NCBI RefSeq assembly: GCF_004366595.1
Contig: NZ_SORE01000013.1
Location: forward strand, 124,001-188,000
Length of the DNA stretch: 64,000 bases
From: Paraburkholderia rhizosphaerae
Lineage (GTDB): Bacteria; Pseudomonadota; Gammaproteobacteria; Burkholderiales; Burkholderiaceae
Direction of reading: 5' to 3'
Within the stretch, counting starts at the first letter, position 1, and each line of letters begins with the position of its first letter. The notes below the pieces were generated by a model. The model did not search any database, had not been told where the DNA came from, and worked only from the letters and a program-made list of their open reading frames with translations. The position numbers and the translations under genes were made by a program. Below are positions 43,553-52,083 of this stretch, one piece after another.

Positions 43553-44803
43553 CTACCGGCTCTCCATCGCCTCCAGCAGGATCGACGCCGCGGCATCCGC
43601 GGCCACCTGGCATCCGAGCACGATATGTTCGTCGGCCGTGTCTTCGATGAAATCGTGACTGACGCCGCCGATGCTCGGCACAAAAAGCATGCACGCCGGC
43701 AGATGCGCAGCGAGTAATTGCGCATCGTGCGCGGCACCGCTCGGCATGCGCACCCACTGGCCCGGCGCCACCGCTTGCGCGGCGCGCGCGATATGCTCCT
43801 GCATCGCCGGGTTCATCGTCACCGGCTCGATCGCTTCGTCGAGCGTATCGAGCGCGACACCGACCAGCCCGCGCGCATGGAACTCGTGCGCGAGTTGCGC
43901 GAGCGCCGCCTCCATCGCACGCAGCCGCGCCGCGTTGCCGTCGCGAAACTGCAGATACAGGTCGGCCTGACCCGGCACCACGCTCAGCGACCCAGGATCG
44001 AGATCGATCCGGCCGACCGTCCACACGGTATCGGCATCGGCCAGCGCGCGAAACGCATCGTCCATACGCGCGATAAACGCCACCAGCGCCGCGCCGGCGT
44101 CGCGGCGAATCGACATCGGCGTCGTGCCCGCGTGGTTGCGCTGGCCGGTAAAACGCACGCGAACTTCGCGCATGCCGACGATCGTCGTGACCACGCCAAT
44201 TGCGTTGCCGCTCGCTTCCAGCCGACCGCCCTGCTCGATATGCGGCTCCAGATAACCGATCTGCCGCGCACGCTCGAGGTGCACGCGCGGCCGTCCCGCG
44301 AGCCCCGCCGCTTGCAGCGCATCGTGCAGCAGTTGACCGTCACGGTTGCGTGCACAACGGATTGCTTCGTCAACCGATGCGTCGTGCTCGCCGCCGATAA
44401 AGCTGCGGCTGCCGAGGAACCCGGAGAACGTGCCCTCTTCGTCGATCCACGATGCGACGTCGAGCGCCAGATGCCGGGTGTCGTTGTTTTCGGCAAGCGC
44501 ACGGGCAATTTCGATTCCGTAAATCACGCCGAGCGCGCCATCGAGCCAGCCGCCGGTCGGCTGGGTATCGGTATGCGAACCGATCAGCAGCGCGGGCCCC
44601 GGATTGCGTGAGCGGCCGAACACATTCCCTACGCCGTCAATTTGCGCGTCGAGCCCCGCGTCGTTCATCCGGCCTGCGAGCCAGCGGCGCGCGTCGATGT
44701 CGATCGGCGACAGCGCAAGGCGCACGACACCCGGCCCGGTTGCGCCGAAGCTGCGTAGCTTGCGCAGGTCGCCGAGCAGCCGCTCGGGGTTGATCATCGG
44801 CAC
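43553..44803 (-). CDS. M20 family amidohydrolase (allantoate / N-carbamoyl amino acid hydrolase type)
   Basis: 416-residue zinc peptidase-like enzyme. Metal ligands are seen in GSHTDTQPTGGWLDGALGV at about residues 75-93 (His and Asp), WIDEEGTFSGFLGS at about 118-131 (Glu-Glu) and HDFIEDTADEH near the C-terminus. The dimerisation-lid motif is RNHAGTTPM. The family (AllC, HyuC, beta-ureidopropionase) hydrolyses carbamoyl or ureido groups, releasing ammonia and CO2. The GTG at 44803 is chosen because AGGAGG lies 8 bp upstream; the ATG at 44797 is too far. The exact substrate is undecided, as no purine-degradation genes are adjacent. Confidence 0.9.
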   Translation of the reverse strand: MPMINPERLLGDLRKLRSFGATGPGVVRLALSPIDIDARRWLAGRMNDAGLDAQIDGVGNVFGRSRNPGPALLIGSHTDTQPTGGWLDGALGVIYGIEIARALAENNDTRHLALDVASWIDEEGTFSGFLGSRSFIGGEHDASVDEAIRCARNRDGQLLHDALQAAGLAGRPRVHLERARQIGYLEPHIEQGGRLEASGNAIGVVTTIVGMREVRVRFTGQRNHAGTTPMSIRRDAGAALVAFIARMDDAFRALADADTVWTVGRIDLDPGSLSVVPGQADLYLQFRDGNAARLRAMEAALAQLAHEFHARGLVGVALDTLDEAIEPVTMNPAMQEHIARAAQAVAPGQWVRMPSGAAHDAQLLAAHLPACMLFVPSIGGVSHDFIEDTADEHIVLGCQVAADAAASILLEAMESR

Positions 44804-44945
44804 AGGTCATTCCTCCTTTTGCATGATCGGCACAGCGCGCTTCTTTGCCTGCTTCTTCACCAGGTCACGCGAACGATAGCCCGGAGTCGGTGGGTTGCGC
44901 CAATGCGCGGTGCGACGCAATGCACAAAGGAGCCGGAAAGAAACG

Positions 44946-44968
44946 CGGGCGGCCGTGGTGGCCGCCCG
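44946..44968 (-). terminator. Strong GC hairpin after the SDR gene
   Basis: Nine-base arms CGGGCGGCC / GGCCGCCCG around GTGGT, about 60 bp beyond the SDR stop (minus strand). Only a weak T-rich stretch follows (GCGTTTCTTTCC), so it may slow rather than end transcription. Confidence 0.45.
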
Positions 44969-45030
44969 TGCGGGTCGTTTCGTTTGAAAGGCGCGGTGTC
45001 TCAGCTGTCACTAATCAGCGCGTCAGTCCA

Positions 45031-45921
45031 TCAGCGCTGCTTGATAAACGCGTCGAAGGCGGCCGCATAGTCCGGATGCCAGCGCGATAGCGCGGGCCGG
45101 TTTTCGACGATGTCCCCGGCCGCCCACAGAATGCGCCGCTCGTCGAGCGAGCGCGGCACGTCGTTGTCCGGGCACAGAATATAAAAGTCACCGGCCGCGA
45201 GCCGCTGCATCATGAAATCGACGGTCTGCTCAGGGGTCCATGCGCCCGCTGGCTTTTCAGTGCGATCGCGCCGCGTGAGACCGGTGAACACGAAACCGGG
45301 AATCAGCAGATGCGCGCTGATCTTGCCGTTCGCGGTGTTGCGCAACTCATGCTGAAGCGCTTCGGTGAACGCTTTCAGCCCTGCCTTCGCGACGTTGTAC
45401 GCCGGGTCGCCCGGCGGCGTCGTGATGCCCTGCTTCGAGCCGGTGTTGATCACGAGCCCTGGCCGGCCCCGTTCGATCATCTCCGGTACGAATACCTGCG
45501 TGCCGTGAATCACACCCCACAGATTCACACCGAGCACGCGCTGCCAGTTGTCGTCCGGGCCGAATATCGTACTGCCGGGCTGAATGCCCGCGTTGTTCAT
45601 CAGCACATCGGTGCCACCGAAGCGGTCGCGCACGGCCGCCTGCAAACGGCGCAGGTCTTCGACGCGGCTAACGTCGGTCTCTTGTGCAAACACGTCCTGC
45701 TTGCCGTGCGCGGCGAGCGCGGCCACTTCGGCGACTGCGTGCGCGAGACGCTCGGCGCCGAGATCCGCAATGCACACGCGCAGCCCGAGCTGCGCGAAAC
45801 GCTTTGCAGCCGCGAGGCCGATACCGGCGGCGCCACCGGTAATGACCGCAACGGCGCCTGGTGTGAAGGTGGAATGAACAGCGGGCTGTGTAGAGGAAGC
45901 GGAAGCGGCGGAATCAGTCAT
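45031..45921 (-). CDS. Short-chain dehydrogenase/reductase
   Basis: 296-residue NAD(P)-dependent oxidoreductase of the classical SDR fold. The cofactor motif is TGGAAGIGLAAA at about residues 29-40, then NNAGIQPG at about 108-115. A Ser in INTGSKQG and the YNVAK pair (Y-x3-K) complete the active site. An Asp in CIADLGAE near residue 53 suggests NAD preference. Residues 1-20 are a Ser/Ala-rich extension. Substrate unknown. The start at 45921 follows GAGG. It is about 100 bp downstream of the ketopantoate reductase gene, same strand. Confidence 0.93.
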   Translation of the reverse strand: MTDSAASASSTQPAVHSTFTPGAVAVITGGAAGIGLAAAKRFAQLGLRVCIADLGAERLAHAVAEVAALAAHGKQDVFAQETDVSRVEDLRRLQAAVRDRFGGTDVLMNNAGIQPGSTIFGPDDNWQRVLGVNLWGVIHGTQVFVPEMIERGRPGLVINTGSKQGITTPPGDPAYNVAKAGLKAFTEALQHELRNTANGKISAHLLIPGFVFTGLTRRDRTEKPAGAWTPEQTVDFMMQRLAAGDFYILCPDNDVPRSLDERRILWAAGDIVENRPALSRWHPDYAAAFDAFIKQR

Positions 45922-46020
45922 CTGGACCTCGTTGGCGCGGGGAAACGCGACACCGGCGCCGCGGTCCCGATTCAAAAATGCGATGTGGCCGACGATGCTA
46001 GCACGAAGCCTCGCGACGCA

Positions 46021-46926
46021 TCATGCACCCGCGCCACCGTCGCGGCTTTCAACCAGCTTCACCAGTGTATGCAGCACGCGATTGGCCGGCGTCGGCACGC
46101 CGCGCGCGGCGCCGCGCCGCACCACGTATCCGTTCAGATGATCGATCTCGCTGTGCCGGCCGCGCGCGAGATCCTGCGCAGTCGACGAATACTGCGTGGC
46201 CATCGTCTCGGCAATGCGCCGCACGGCCGCGTCGACATCGCCGGGAATCGCCACCTTGTCGGCCTGCGCGACCGCGACGCATTCATCGACGACGTCGCGC
46301 ATCACGTCCGGCACGCCGTCGCGTTGCACGAGCTGACCGTACGGCAGCTGCGCAAGCGCGGACAGCGCGTTATACGCGCAATTGAGGATCAGCTTCGCCC
46401 ACAGCGCGCCGAGCACGTTATCGGAAATCTCGGTCGGCACGCCGGCGTCGATCAGCGCGCGCGCCACGGCATCGCTAGCCGCCGACGGCTCGATAACCAG
46501 CTCGCCGCGCCCGTGATGCTTCACATGGCCCGGGCCGGCCATGCCGGTCGCGACATAGACGACTGCCGCCGCCACCGGCTGCGAAACTTGCGTGCGCAGA
46601 CGCTGCGCATTGTCGACGCCGTTTTGCAGCGACACAATCAGCGCATCCGGCGCGAGATGCGGCTGCAACTGCCGCGCGGCGCTTTCAGTATCGGTGGACT
46701 TCACGCAGAACAGCACGAGTTGCGCGCCGGCTGCCGCGTGAGCGTCGGTGCTCGCCGCGACGCGCACGGTTTCATCGAAGCTTTGCGTTTCGAGCCGCAA
46801 GCCGTGCGCGCGAATCGCGTCGACGTGCAGCGCGCGGCCGATCAGCACGACGTCGTGGCCCGCGCGCGCGAGCATGCCGCCGTAATAGCAGCCGACGGCG
46901 CCCGCTCCCATCACGGCGACCTTCAT
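46021..46926 (-). CDS. Ketopantoate reductase family (2-dehydropantoate 2-reductase)
   Basis: 301 residues. The N-terminal NADPH-binding fold is MKVAVMGAGAVGCYYGGMLARAGHDVVLIGR. The middle segment is LVLFCVKSTDTESAARQL, then VSLQNGVDN and a C-terminal helical domain with AKLILNCAYNALSAL, where the catalytic Lys of the family lies (K in LWAKLILN). PanE makes pantoate for coenzyme A. Bacteria often carry several paralogues of uncertain substrate; none of the other pan genes is near, so the symbol panE is withheld. A CGAGGAG ribosome site precedes ATG 46926. Confidence 0.9.
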   Translation of the reverse strand: MKVAVMGAGAVGCYYGGMLARAGHDVVLIGRALHVDAIRAHGLRLETQSFDETVRVAASTDAHAAAGAQLVLFCVKSTDTESAARQLQPHLAPDALIVSLQNGVDNAQRLRTQVSQPVAAAVVYVATGMAGPGHVKHHGRGELVIEPSAASDAVARALIDAGVPTEISDNVLGALWAKLILNCAYNALSALAQLPYGQLVQRDGVPDVMRDVVDECVAVAQADKVAIPGDVDAAVRRIAETMATQYSSTAQDLARGRHSEIDHLNGYVVRRGAARGVPTPANRVLHTLVKLVESRDGGAGA

Positions 46927-46996
46927 GGATGTCTCCTCGAGGCATGTGCGATGTGCAATCAAGCTAAAACGGTAGCACAACGGCGCGCATGGTGAG

Positions 46997-47947
46997 CTAG
47001 CCGGTTCGCATCGGCGCGGGCGGCTCGGACGGCGACCCGCGGCCCGGCGCGAGGCTCAGGCGTTCGTATTCGGCAATCAGTTGCGCGCCGAACAGCAGCA
47101 GCGTTGCGAGCGCTTCGAGACTGAACAGCACGACAATCGCCGTCGCGAGCGAACCGTAGACGACGTTGACCTGCGACAGCGTCGCGAAGTACCAGACCAG
47201 CACGCGTCGCGTGATCTCCCATAACAACGCGGCGGTGAGCGCGCCCATCAGCGCGTGACGCAGCGTCGGCCGCCCGACCGGGATCACGAGATAAATGGCG
47301 GTCAGCACAAACACCTCGCCGGCGACGCCGAGCAGATATAGCACCGTGCGCACCGGCCCGGTCAGCGAAAACGCATGGCCGAACAGCACGATGCTGTCGG
47401 TCGCCATGGCCTGCAGGCTGCTCGTCACCAGCGTCACGACCAGCACGCCGATACCGAGCGACAGACTGAAGCAATACGGGACGAGTGCCGAAACCAGAAA
47501 ATGCCGGCGCCGGATTGCAACGCGATGCACGAAGATGATCGACAACGCGTTCTCGAGCATCGTGAACGCCAGCGAACTGAAAAAGATCATCGTGACGAGC
47601 AGCACCCAGCCGACCACGTTGCGATGGGCAAGGAAGTTTGCGAGTTCGCGCACGATCGCGGTCGATTGCCCGGGTATCAGCCATTCGAGCAAATGAGCGA
47701 GCGCATCGAGCAGGCGCTGCTCGCCAACGAAATGCGAGAACGCGATAGCAACGAGAATGAGCAGCGGCACGATCGACAGCAATGCATAGTAGGCCACCGC
47801 GCCCGCGAGCAGCAGCCCCTGGTTCGCACGAAAGGCTTTCAGCGCAATCAGCACGAAGCGCGCGGGGTGCGTTGCGACGAAACGTAGCGCGTCGTTGCGT
47901 CGCGCGTTGCGAAGCGCGTCGTGCAGCGCGTCGTGTAGCGTCGTCAT
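46997..47947 (-). CDS. YihY/virulence factor BrkB family membrane protein
   Basis: 316-residue integral membrane protein with six helices. The family core is LLLAGAVAYYALLSIVPLLILV (helix 1, about residues 44-65), and the later signature is WEITRRVLVWYFATLSQVNVVYGSLATAIVVLFSLEALATLLLFGAQLIAEYER. Once called ribonuclease BN by mistake; its real function is unknown. The N-terminus carries a small protein repeat, LHDA-LHDA, produced by a 12-bp direct repeat at 47914-47937. A GGGAG ribosome site precedes ATG 47947. Confidence 0.93.
   Translation of the reverse strand: MTTLHDALHDALRNARRNDALRFVATHPARFVLIALKAFRANQGLLLAGAVAYYALLSIVPLLILVAIAFSHFVGEQRLLDALAHLLEWLIPGQSTAIVRELANFLAHRNVVGWVLLVTMIFFSSLAFTMLENALSIIFVHRVAIRRRHFLVSALVPYCFSLSLGIGVLVVTLVTSSLQAMATDSIVLFGHAFSLTGPVRTVLYLLGVAGEVFVLTAIYLVIPVGRPTLRHALMGALTAALLWEITRRVLVWYFATLSQVNVVYGSLATAIVVLFSLEALATLLLFGAQLIAEYERLSLAPGRGSPSEPPAPMRTG
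47914..47937. repeat. 12-bp direct repeat within the YihY gene start
   Basis: GCGCGTCGTGCA and GCGCGTCGTGTA lie head to tail and encode LHDALHDA on the minus strand; a partial third copy follows. Confidence 0.7.
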
Positions 47948-48157
47948 CGTGCGCTCCCACGGTGAAGGACCAAACCGCAATCCGACAGCGGCAACGCGTG
48001 TGTAAGGATTACGTGGCTTCGCGAAAACCCAACTCGCTTGTCACGCCGTTCGCGCAGGGCTGTCGGGATTGCACGGTCTGTACGGGGCCGCTATCTTGTT
48101 CGCTGCCTGTTTGCTGCCTATTCGCCGCCAGTCCGCGGTTTGTCCTCTGTTTGTCCG

Positions 48158-48415
48158 CTATCTGGCCCGCGTCGCGCGCGGCGTCGCGGCCTTGCCGATG
48201 CCTTGCTCCGCGTCGTCCTGCGGCACCGCGTCTTCCATCTGACGCTTCTTCGATTGATCGGCGGAAACGGACGCCGGCCCGTCGTCTCCTTCCGCAAGAA
48301 TCTGTCTGCGCGCCTTGTCCCAGTACTCATCAGCCCGGCCTTCCGGCGAGCCGTCCTGCTCCCACAGGTGATACGCGCGTTCGCGAATACGCAGTTCGCT
48401 GTCTTCGTCTGCCAT
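48158..48415 (-). CDS. DUF2934 domain small protein
   Basis: 85 residues. The N-terminal half is the DUF2934 core (DSELRIRERAYHLWEQDGSPEGRADEYWDKARRQIL), a short helix-turn-helix-like motif with W-x-x-G-x-P-x-G-R-x-x-x-x-W. The C-terminal half is acidic then basic and probably disordered. The family is common in rhizobia and Burkholderia and has no known function. The ATG at 48415 begins right before the domain. It is divergent from dps across a 297-bp region. Confidence 0.88.
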   Translation of the reverse strand: MADEDSELRIRERAYHLWEQDGSPEGRADEYWDKARRQILAEGDDGPASVSADQSKKRQMEDAVPQDDAEQGIGKAATPRATRAR

Positions 48416-48712
48416 GGTTGCCGCCTCCCGATCAGTGTATGACTGGCCGTGCCGCACCACCGCCGCCCCTTCGCAATTCATCGGCCGCACCGGCGACGAC
48501 ACGCATCACCGCCCAGCATCTGCCGTACCCAGGCTTCACTGACGATCGGCGACAACGGCGGTAACATCAAACCCGGCACGCGATGCATGCAACGGAACTG
48601 GAACACAAACTGCTTGCACCACGTGATGGCGCCGCCGACCATACCGTGCAGCGCGTGACGCGGCGCGGGCGTGCATCTCCATCCCAACTGCTACTCGAAC
48701 GAGGCAATCCCC
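48416..48712. other. Divergent region between DUF2934 and dps
   Basis: About 300 bp; promoters for both flanking genes are expected here. No clear OxyR-type site or -35/-10 pair could be picked by eye, and no family-like frame is present. Confidence 0.4.
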
Positions 48713-49228
48713 ATGGCTCACACCACTGAAAGCAAGCCGGTCAAAATCACGCTGCGTACGCCGTCCGATCTTTCACAGCAGGCGACCGCACGGGTAGCCG
48801 ACGCGCTCAACCCGCTGCTGGCCGACACATTTGCGCTTTATCTGAAGACGAAAAATTTTCACTGGCATATGTCGGGCCCGCATTTCCGTGACTATCACCT
48901 GCTGCTCGACGAACAGGGCGAGCAGATCTTCGGGATGACCGACGACATCGCCGAACGCGTGCGCAAGATCGGTCAGACCACGCTGCGCTCGATCGGCCAG
49001 ATCGCGAAGCTGCAACGCATTCGCGATAACGATGACGCGTTCGTATCGGCTCAGCACATGCTCGAGGAACTGCGCGACGACAATCTCGCGCTGGCGTCGA
49101 GAATGCGCGAAGCGCACGACGTCTGCGACGAAGCTGGCGACGTCGCAAGCGCGAGCCTGCTGGAGAACTGGATCGACGAAACCGAACGCCGCGCGTGGTT
49201 CCTGTTCGAGGCGACGCGCACCGAATAA
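48713..49228 (+). CDS. dps: Dps ferritin-like DNA-protection protein
   Basis: 171 residues forming a 12-subunit iron-storage shell. The ferroxidase signature is NFHWHMSGPHFRDYHLLLDEQGEQIFGMTDDIAERV at about residues 48-83, with H, H, D and E metal ligands at the subunit interface. The N-terminal 25 residues contain Lys/Arg that may contact DNA. Dps oxidises Fe2+ with peroxide and shields the chromosome in stationary phase and oxidative stress. The ATG at 48713 (MAHTTESKPVKITLRTP) follows GAGG. It is monocistronic and convergent with the second efflux operon. Confidence 0.95.
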   Translation: MAHTTESKPVKITLRTPSDLSQQATARVADALNPLLADTFALYLKTKNFHWHMSGPHFRDYHLLLDEQGEQIFGMTDDIAERVRKIGQTTLRSIGQIAKLQRIRDNDDAFVSAQHMLEELRDDNLALASRMREAHDVCDEAGDVASASLLENWIDETERRAWFLFEATRTE

Positions 49229-49376
49229 CGGCGGACGGTGAGTGAACGAAGCGCGACGCCGCGCGCGTCGCGTCATCCATGAGCAGGCATATCTACGCGG
49301 CGCTTGCCGCGGACCGCGCGCGGCACGACGAGAGTCCACCCTCGCGTGCCCTTCCGGTCATGACATTAGCGTCGCG

Positions 49377-50891
49377 TCACTTTCCCGCGTTTTGCGGCGC
49401 GTGCGGGTCCGCCGCCGCAACGAGCGCCGGTGCCGTTGCCGCCTGTTCGAGCTGATCGGTCGACCAGCCGCCGCCTACTGCGTGAATCAGTTGCACATTC
49501 GCGCTCAGTTGCCGCGTCTGAATCTGGATGGCCGACACTTCAGCGTCGAGCGCAGTGGTCTGCGCGGTCACCACATCGAGATAACCGACCGCGCCCTGCT
49601 TGTACTGCGTGAGCGCCAGCGACAGCGCGCGTTCGGCCGCAGCGGCGGCATCGCGCTGCTGCTGCAACGCGGTGCCGAGATCCGATAGCAACGACAGATT
49701 GTCTTCGACCTGCTGGAACGCCGTCAGTACGACGCCGCGATAGCGCGCGCCGGCTTCGCTGGTCGCCGCCTTCGCCGCGTCCAGCTGACCGCGCCGGAAC
49801 CCGCCGTCGAAAATATACTGCGCGAGTTGCGGACCGATCGCCCAGAAGAAGTTCGGTGCGCTGAAGAAGTTCGCATAGACCGAACTTTGCAGGCCACCCG
49901 CGGCCGTCAGCGTAATCGACGGGAAATACGCAGCGCGTGCGACGCCGATCTTCGCATTGGCCTCCGCGACGCGCCGCTCAGCCGCGGCAATATCCGGCCG
50001 CCGTTGCAACAGCACCGACGGCACGCCAACCGGAACCGTCGCCAACGGCAGCGACGCAGTCGATTCAGGCAGCGTGAATTCGGATGCGGACGCGCCGACC
50101 AGCACCGCAATCGCATGCTCGAGCAGCGCGCGCTGCGCGAGGGTCTGCGACAGTTGCGACTGCGCGGACGACACTTGCGTTTTCGCACGCTCGACGTCGA
50201 GTCCCGCGACAATACCGCCGCCGTGCAGCGCTTCGGTCAACTGCAGCGCCTTCGTAAACGCGACGACAGTCTGTCGCAACAACGCGGTCTGCTGATCGAG
50301 CCCGCGCAACTGGATGTAGCTATCCGCAAGCTGCACCTGCAAGCTCAATTGCACGGACGCGAGATCCGCCTGGGTCGCCAGCGCTTCATCCTTGCCGGCC
50401 TTCACCGAATCGCGCACGCGGCCCCACAAATCGAGGTCGTAGTCGACTTCGCCGCCGAGCGTGATCGCGTTGTAGTTGTTCGGGCCGCCGCTGCGCAATG
50501 GCCGCGTCGCCGACTGCCGCTGACGAAACGCCGAAGTCTCCGCGGTCACGGTCGGAAAGAGCCCCGCGCTCACCTGGGTGACAAACGCCTGAGCCTGCTG
50601 ATAATGCGCGTACGCCGCTTCGAGACCGGTGTTGTTCGCGAGCAGCCGCTTTTCGAGGTCGTCGAGCGACGGTTCGTTATACATGGTCCACCAGCCGTCG
50701 CGGTTCAGCTGGTCGCCCGGCTTCGCGCTAACCCACGGCCCGGTGGTCCGGTACTCGGCGGCGATCGGCGACTCGGGCACCTTGTAGTCCGGCGCGAGCG
50801 AACAGCCGGCGACCAGCGCCGCGGCGGCAGCGATAAGCGGCGCGCTGCGCGTCAATGTCTTACCGACGGCCTTACCCCCAGCGTTACCCAT
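49377..50891 (-). CDS. Efflux outer-membrane channel lipoprotein, NodT family (second pump)
   Basis: 504 residues. Signal peptide with lipobox ALVAGC, then SLAPDYKVPESPIAAEY, the usual NodT/OprM beginning. The OEP repeat hallmark is QRRPDIAAAERRVAEANAKIGVARAAYFPSITLTAAGG at about residues 314-351. An Ala/Pro-rich C-terminal tail follows. It is the exit duct for the permease-adaptor pair upstream. The ATG at 50891 overlaps the adaptor stop by 8 bp, so translation is coupled. It is convergent with dps. Confidence 0.94.
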   Translation of the reverse strand: MGNAGGKAVGKTLTRSAPLIAAAAALVAGCSLAPDYKVPESPIAAEYRTTGPWVSAKPGDQLNRDGWWTMYNEPSLDDLEKRLLANNTGLEAAYAHYQQAQAFVTQVSAGLFPTVTAETSAFRQRQSATRPLRSGGPNNYNAITLGGEVDYDLDLWGRVRDSVKAGKDEALATQADLASVQLSLQVQLADSYIQLRGLDQQTALLRQTVVAFTKALQLTEALHGGGIVAGLDVERAKTQVSSAQSQLSQTLAQRALLEHAIAVLVGASASEFTLPESTASLPLATVPVGVPSVLLQRRPDIAAAERRVAEANAKIGVARAAYFPSITLTAAGGLQSSVYANFFSAPNFFWAIGPQLAQYIFDGGFRRGQLDAAKAATSEAGARYRGVVLTAFQQVEDNLSLLSDLGTALQQQRDAAAAAERALSLALTQYKQGAVGYLDVVTAQTTALDAEVSAIQIQTRQLSANVQLIHAVGGGWSTDQLEQAATAPALVAAADPHAPQNAGK

Positions 50892-52083
50892 GGGCCGCCT
50901 TCTTGCCAGTAGTCGCGATTTCGACCTTGTCGCCTTCCGCCAGACCGTCTGGCGGTGCATCGATCACACGATCGGTGGGCGCGAGACCGGTTCCGATCTC
51001 GACCGAATCGCCCAGATCGCGCGAGATCGTCACGCGCTTATACACGACGCGGCTATCGGCGCCGACCGTCGCAATGCGCAAGCCGTGGCTATCGAACAGC
51101 AGCGCGCTGGCCGGCACGCGCAGCGCGTCGGGCGCCACCGGCAGCTTGAACTGCACGCTGGCGAAGCCGCCCGGCAACAGCTTGCCGTCGCTGTTGTCGA
51201 CCAGCAACTGCACGAGCGTCGAACCGGTCGTCGCATTCACCGCGTCGGCGGATGCCACCACGCGCGCGGCGAACTGCTGGTTCGGATACGCAGGCACCGT
51301 CAGCATCGCGATCGTGCCGTTGTGGACGATTGGTGCATAGTTCTGCGGCACCTGCACGTACACGCGCAACTGCTTGACGTCGGACACCTGGAACAGCTCC
51401 TGACCCACGCCGCCACTGCCCGCATTGATCAGCGCGCCGATATCGGTATCGCGCGCGGTCACGACGCCGTCGAACGGCGCGACGATTCGCGCGAAGCCCT
51501 TGGTCGCAACGAGCCGGTCGAGATTTGCCTGCGCGGCGTCAACCAGCGCCTTCTTCGCTGCATAGTCGCCGTTACGCGTATCGACGTCCTGCTGCGCGAC
51601 CGCGTCGGTGCCGAGCATCGCGCGCCAGCGCTTCGCGGTGATCTCGGCGAGATCCGCATTGGCCTTCGCAGTCTGCAAGTCCGCTTTCGCCTGCACGAGC
51701 TGCTGGTCGAGTTCCGGCGTTTCAATCACCGCGAGCAGCTGCCCCGCCTTCACGTGTCCGCCGATATCGACATTCCACGACTTCAGATAGCCACTCACGC
51801 GCGCAAAGATCGGCGCGCGCGAATACGCCTGCAATTGCGACGGCAGCGTCAGCGTCGGGCCATGCGCGTCTTTGACCGGCGCGATGATGCTGACGGTTTG
51901 CACCGCTTGCGCATCGGTCCAGTTCGTCAGCTTGTGCGAATCGGACGCGCGCACCGCAAGCCCGGCGCCGACCACGACGACCACCAGCACGACGCCCGCA
52001 ATGCCGGCCGTGACGAGCCGGCGGCGTGGCGGCGTACCCGCATATTTGGATTCAAAACCGGGTTCAACGGATTCAGACGACAT
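50884..52083 (-). CDS. RND efflux periplasmic adaptor (second pump)
   Basis: 399 residues. A single N-terminal membrane helix (about 24-46, VTAGIAGVVLVVVVVGAGLAV) anchors it, unlike the lipid-anchored adaptor of the first pump. The order is lipoyl half (FARVSGYLKSWNVDIGGHVKAGQLLAVIETPELDQQL), coiled-coil hairpin, second lipoyl half (GFARIVAPFDGVVTARDTDIGALI), beta-barrel and membrane-proximal domain. It overlaps the permease gene by 11 bp and the channel gene by 8 bp, so all three are one translational unit. Gene order is permease-adaptor-channel, the reverse of the first pump for the first two genes. Confidence 0.94.
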   Translation of the reverse strand: MSSESVEPGFESKYAGTPPRRRLVTAGIAGVVLVVVVVGAGLAVRASDSHKLTNWTDAQAVQTVSIIAPVKDAHGPTLTLPSQLQAYSRAPIFARVSGYLKSWNVDIGGHVKAGQLLAVIETPELDQQLVQAKADLQTAKANADLAEITAKRWRAMLGTDAVAQQDVDTRNGDYAAKKALVDAAQANLDRLVATKGFARIVAPFDGVVTARDTDIGALINAGSGGVGQELFQVSDVKQLRVYVQVPQNYAPIVHNGTIAMLTVPAYPNQQFAARVVASADAVNATTGSTLVQLLVDNSDGKLLPGGFASVQFKLPVAPDALRVPASALLFDSHGLRIATVGADSRVVYKRVTISRDLGDSVEIGTGLAPTDRVIDAPPDGLAEGDKVEIATTGKKAAHG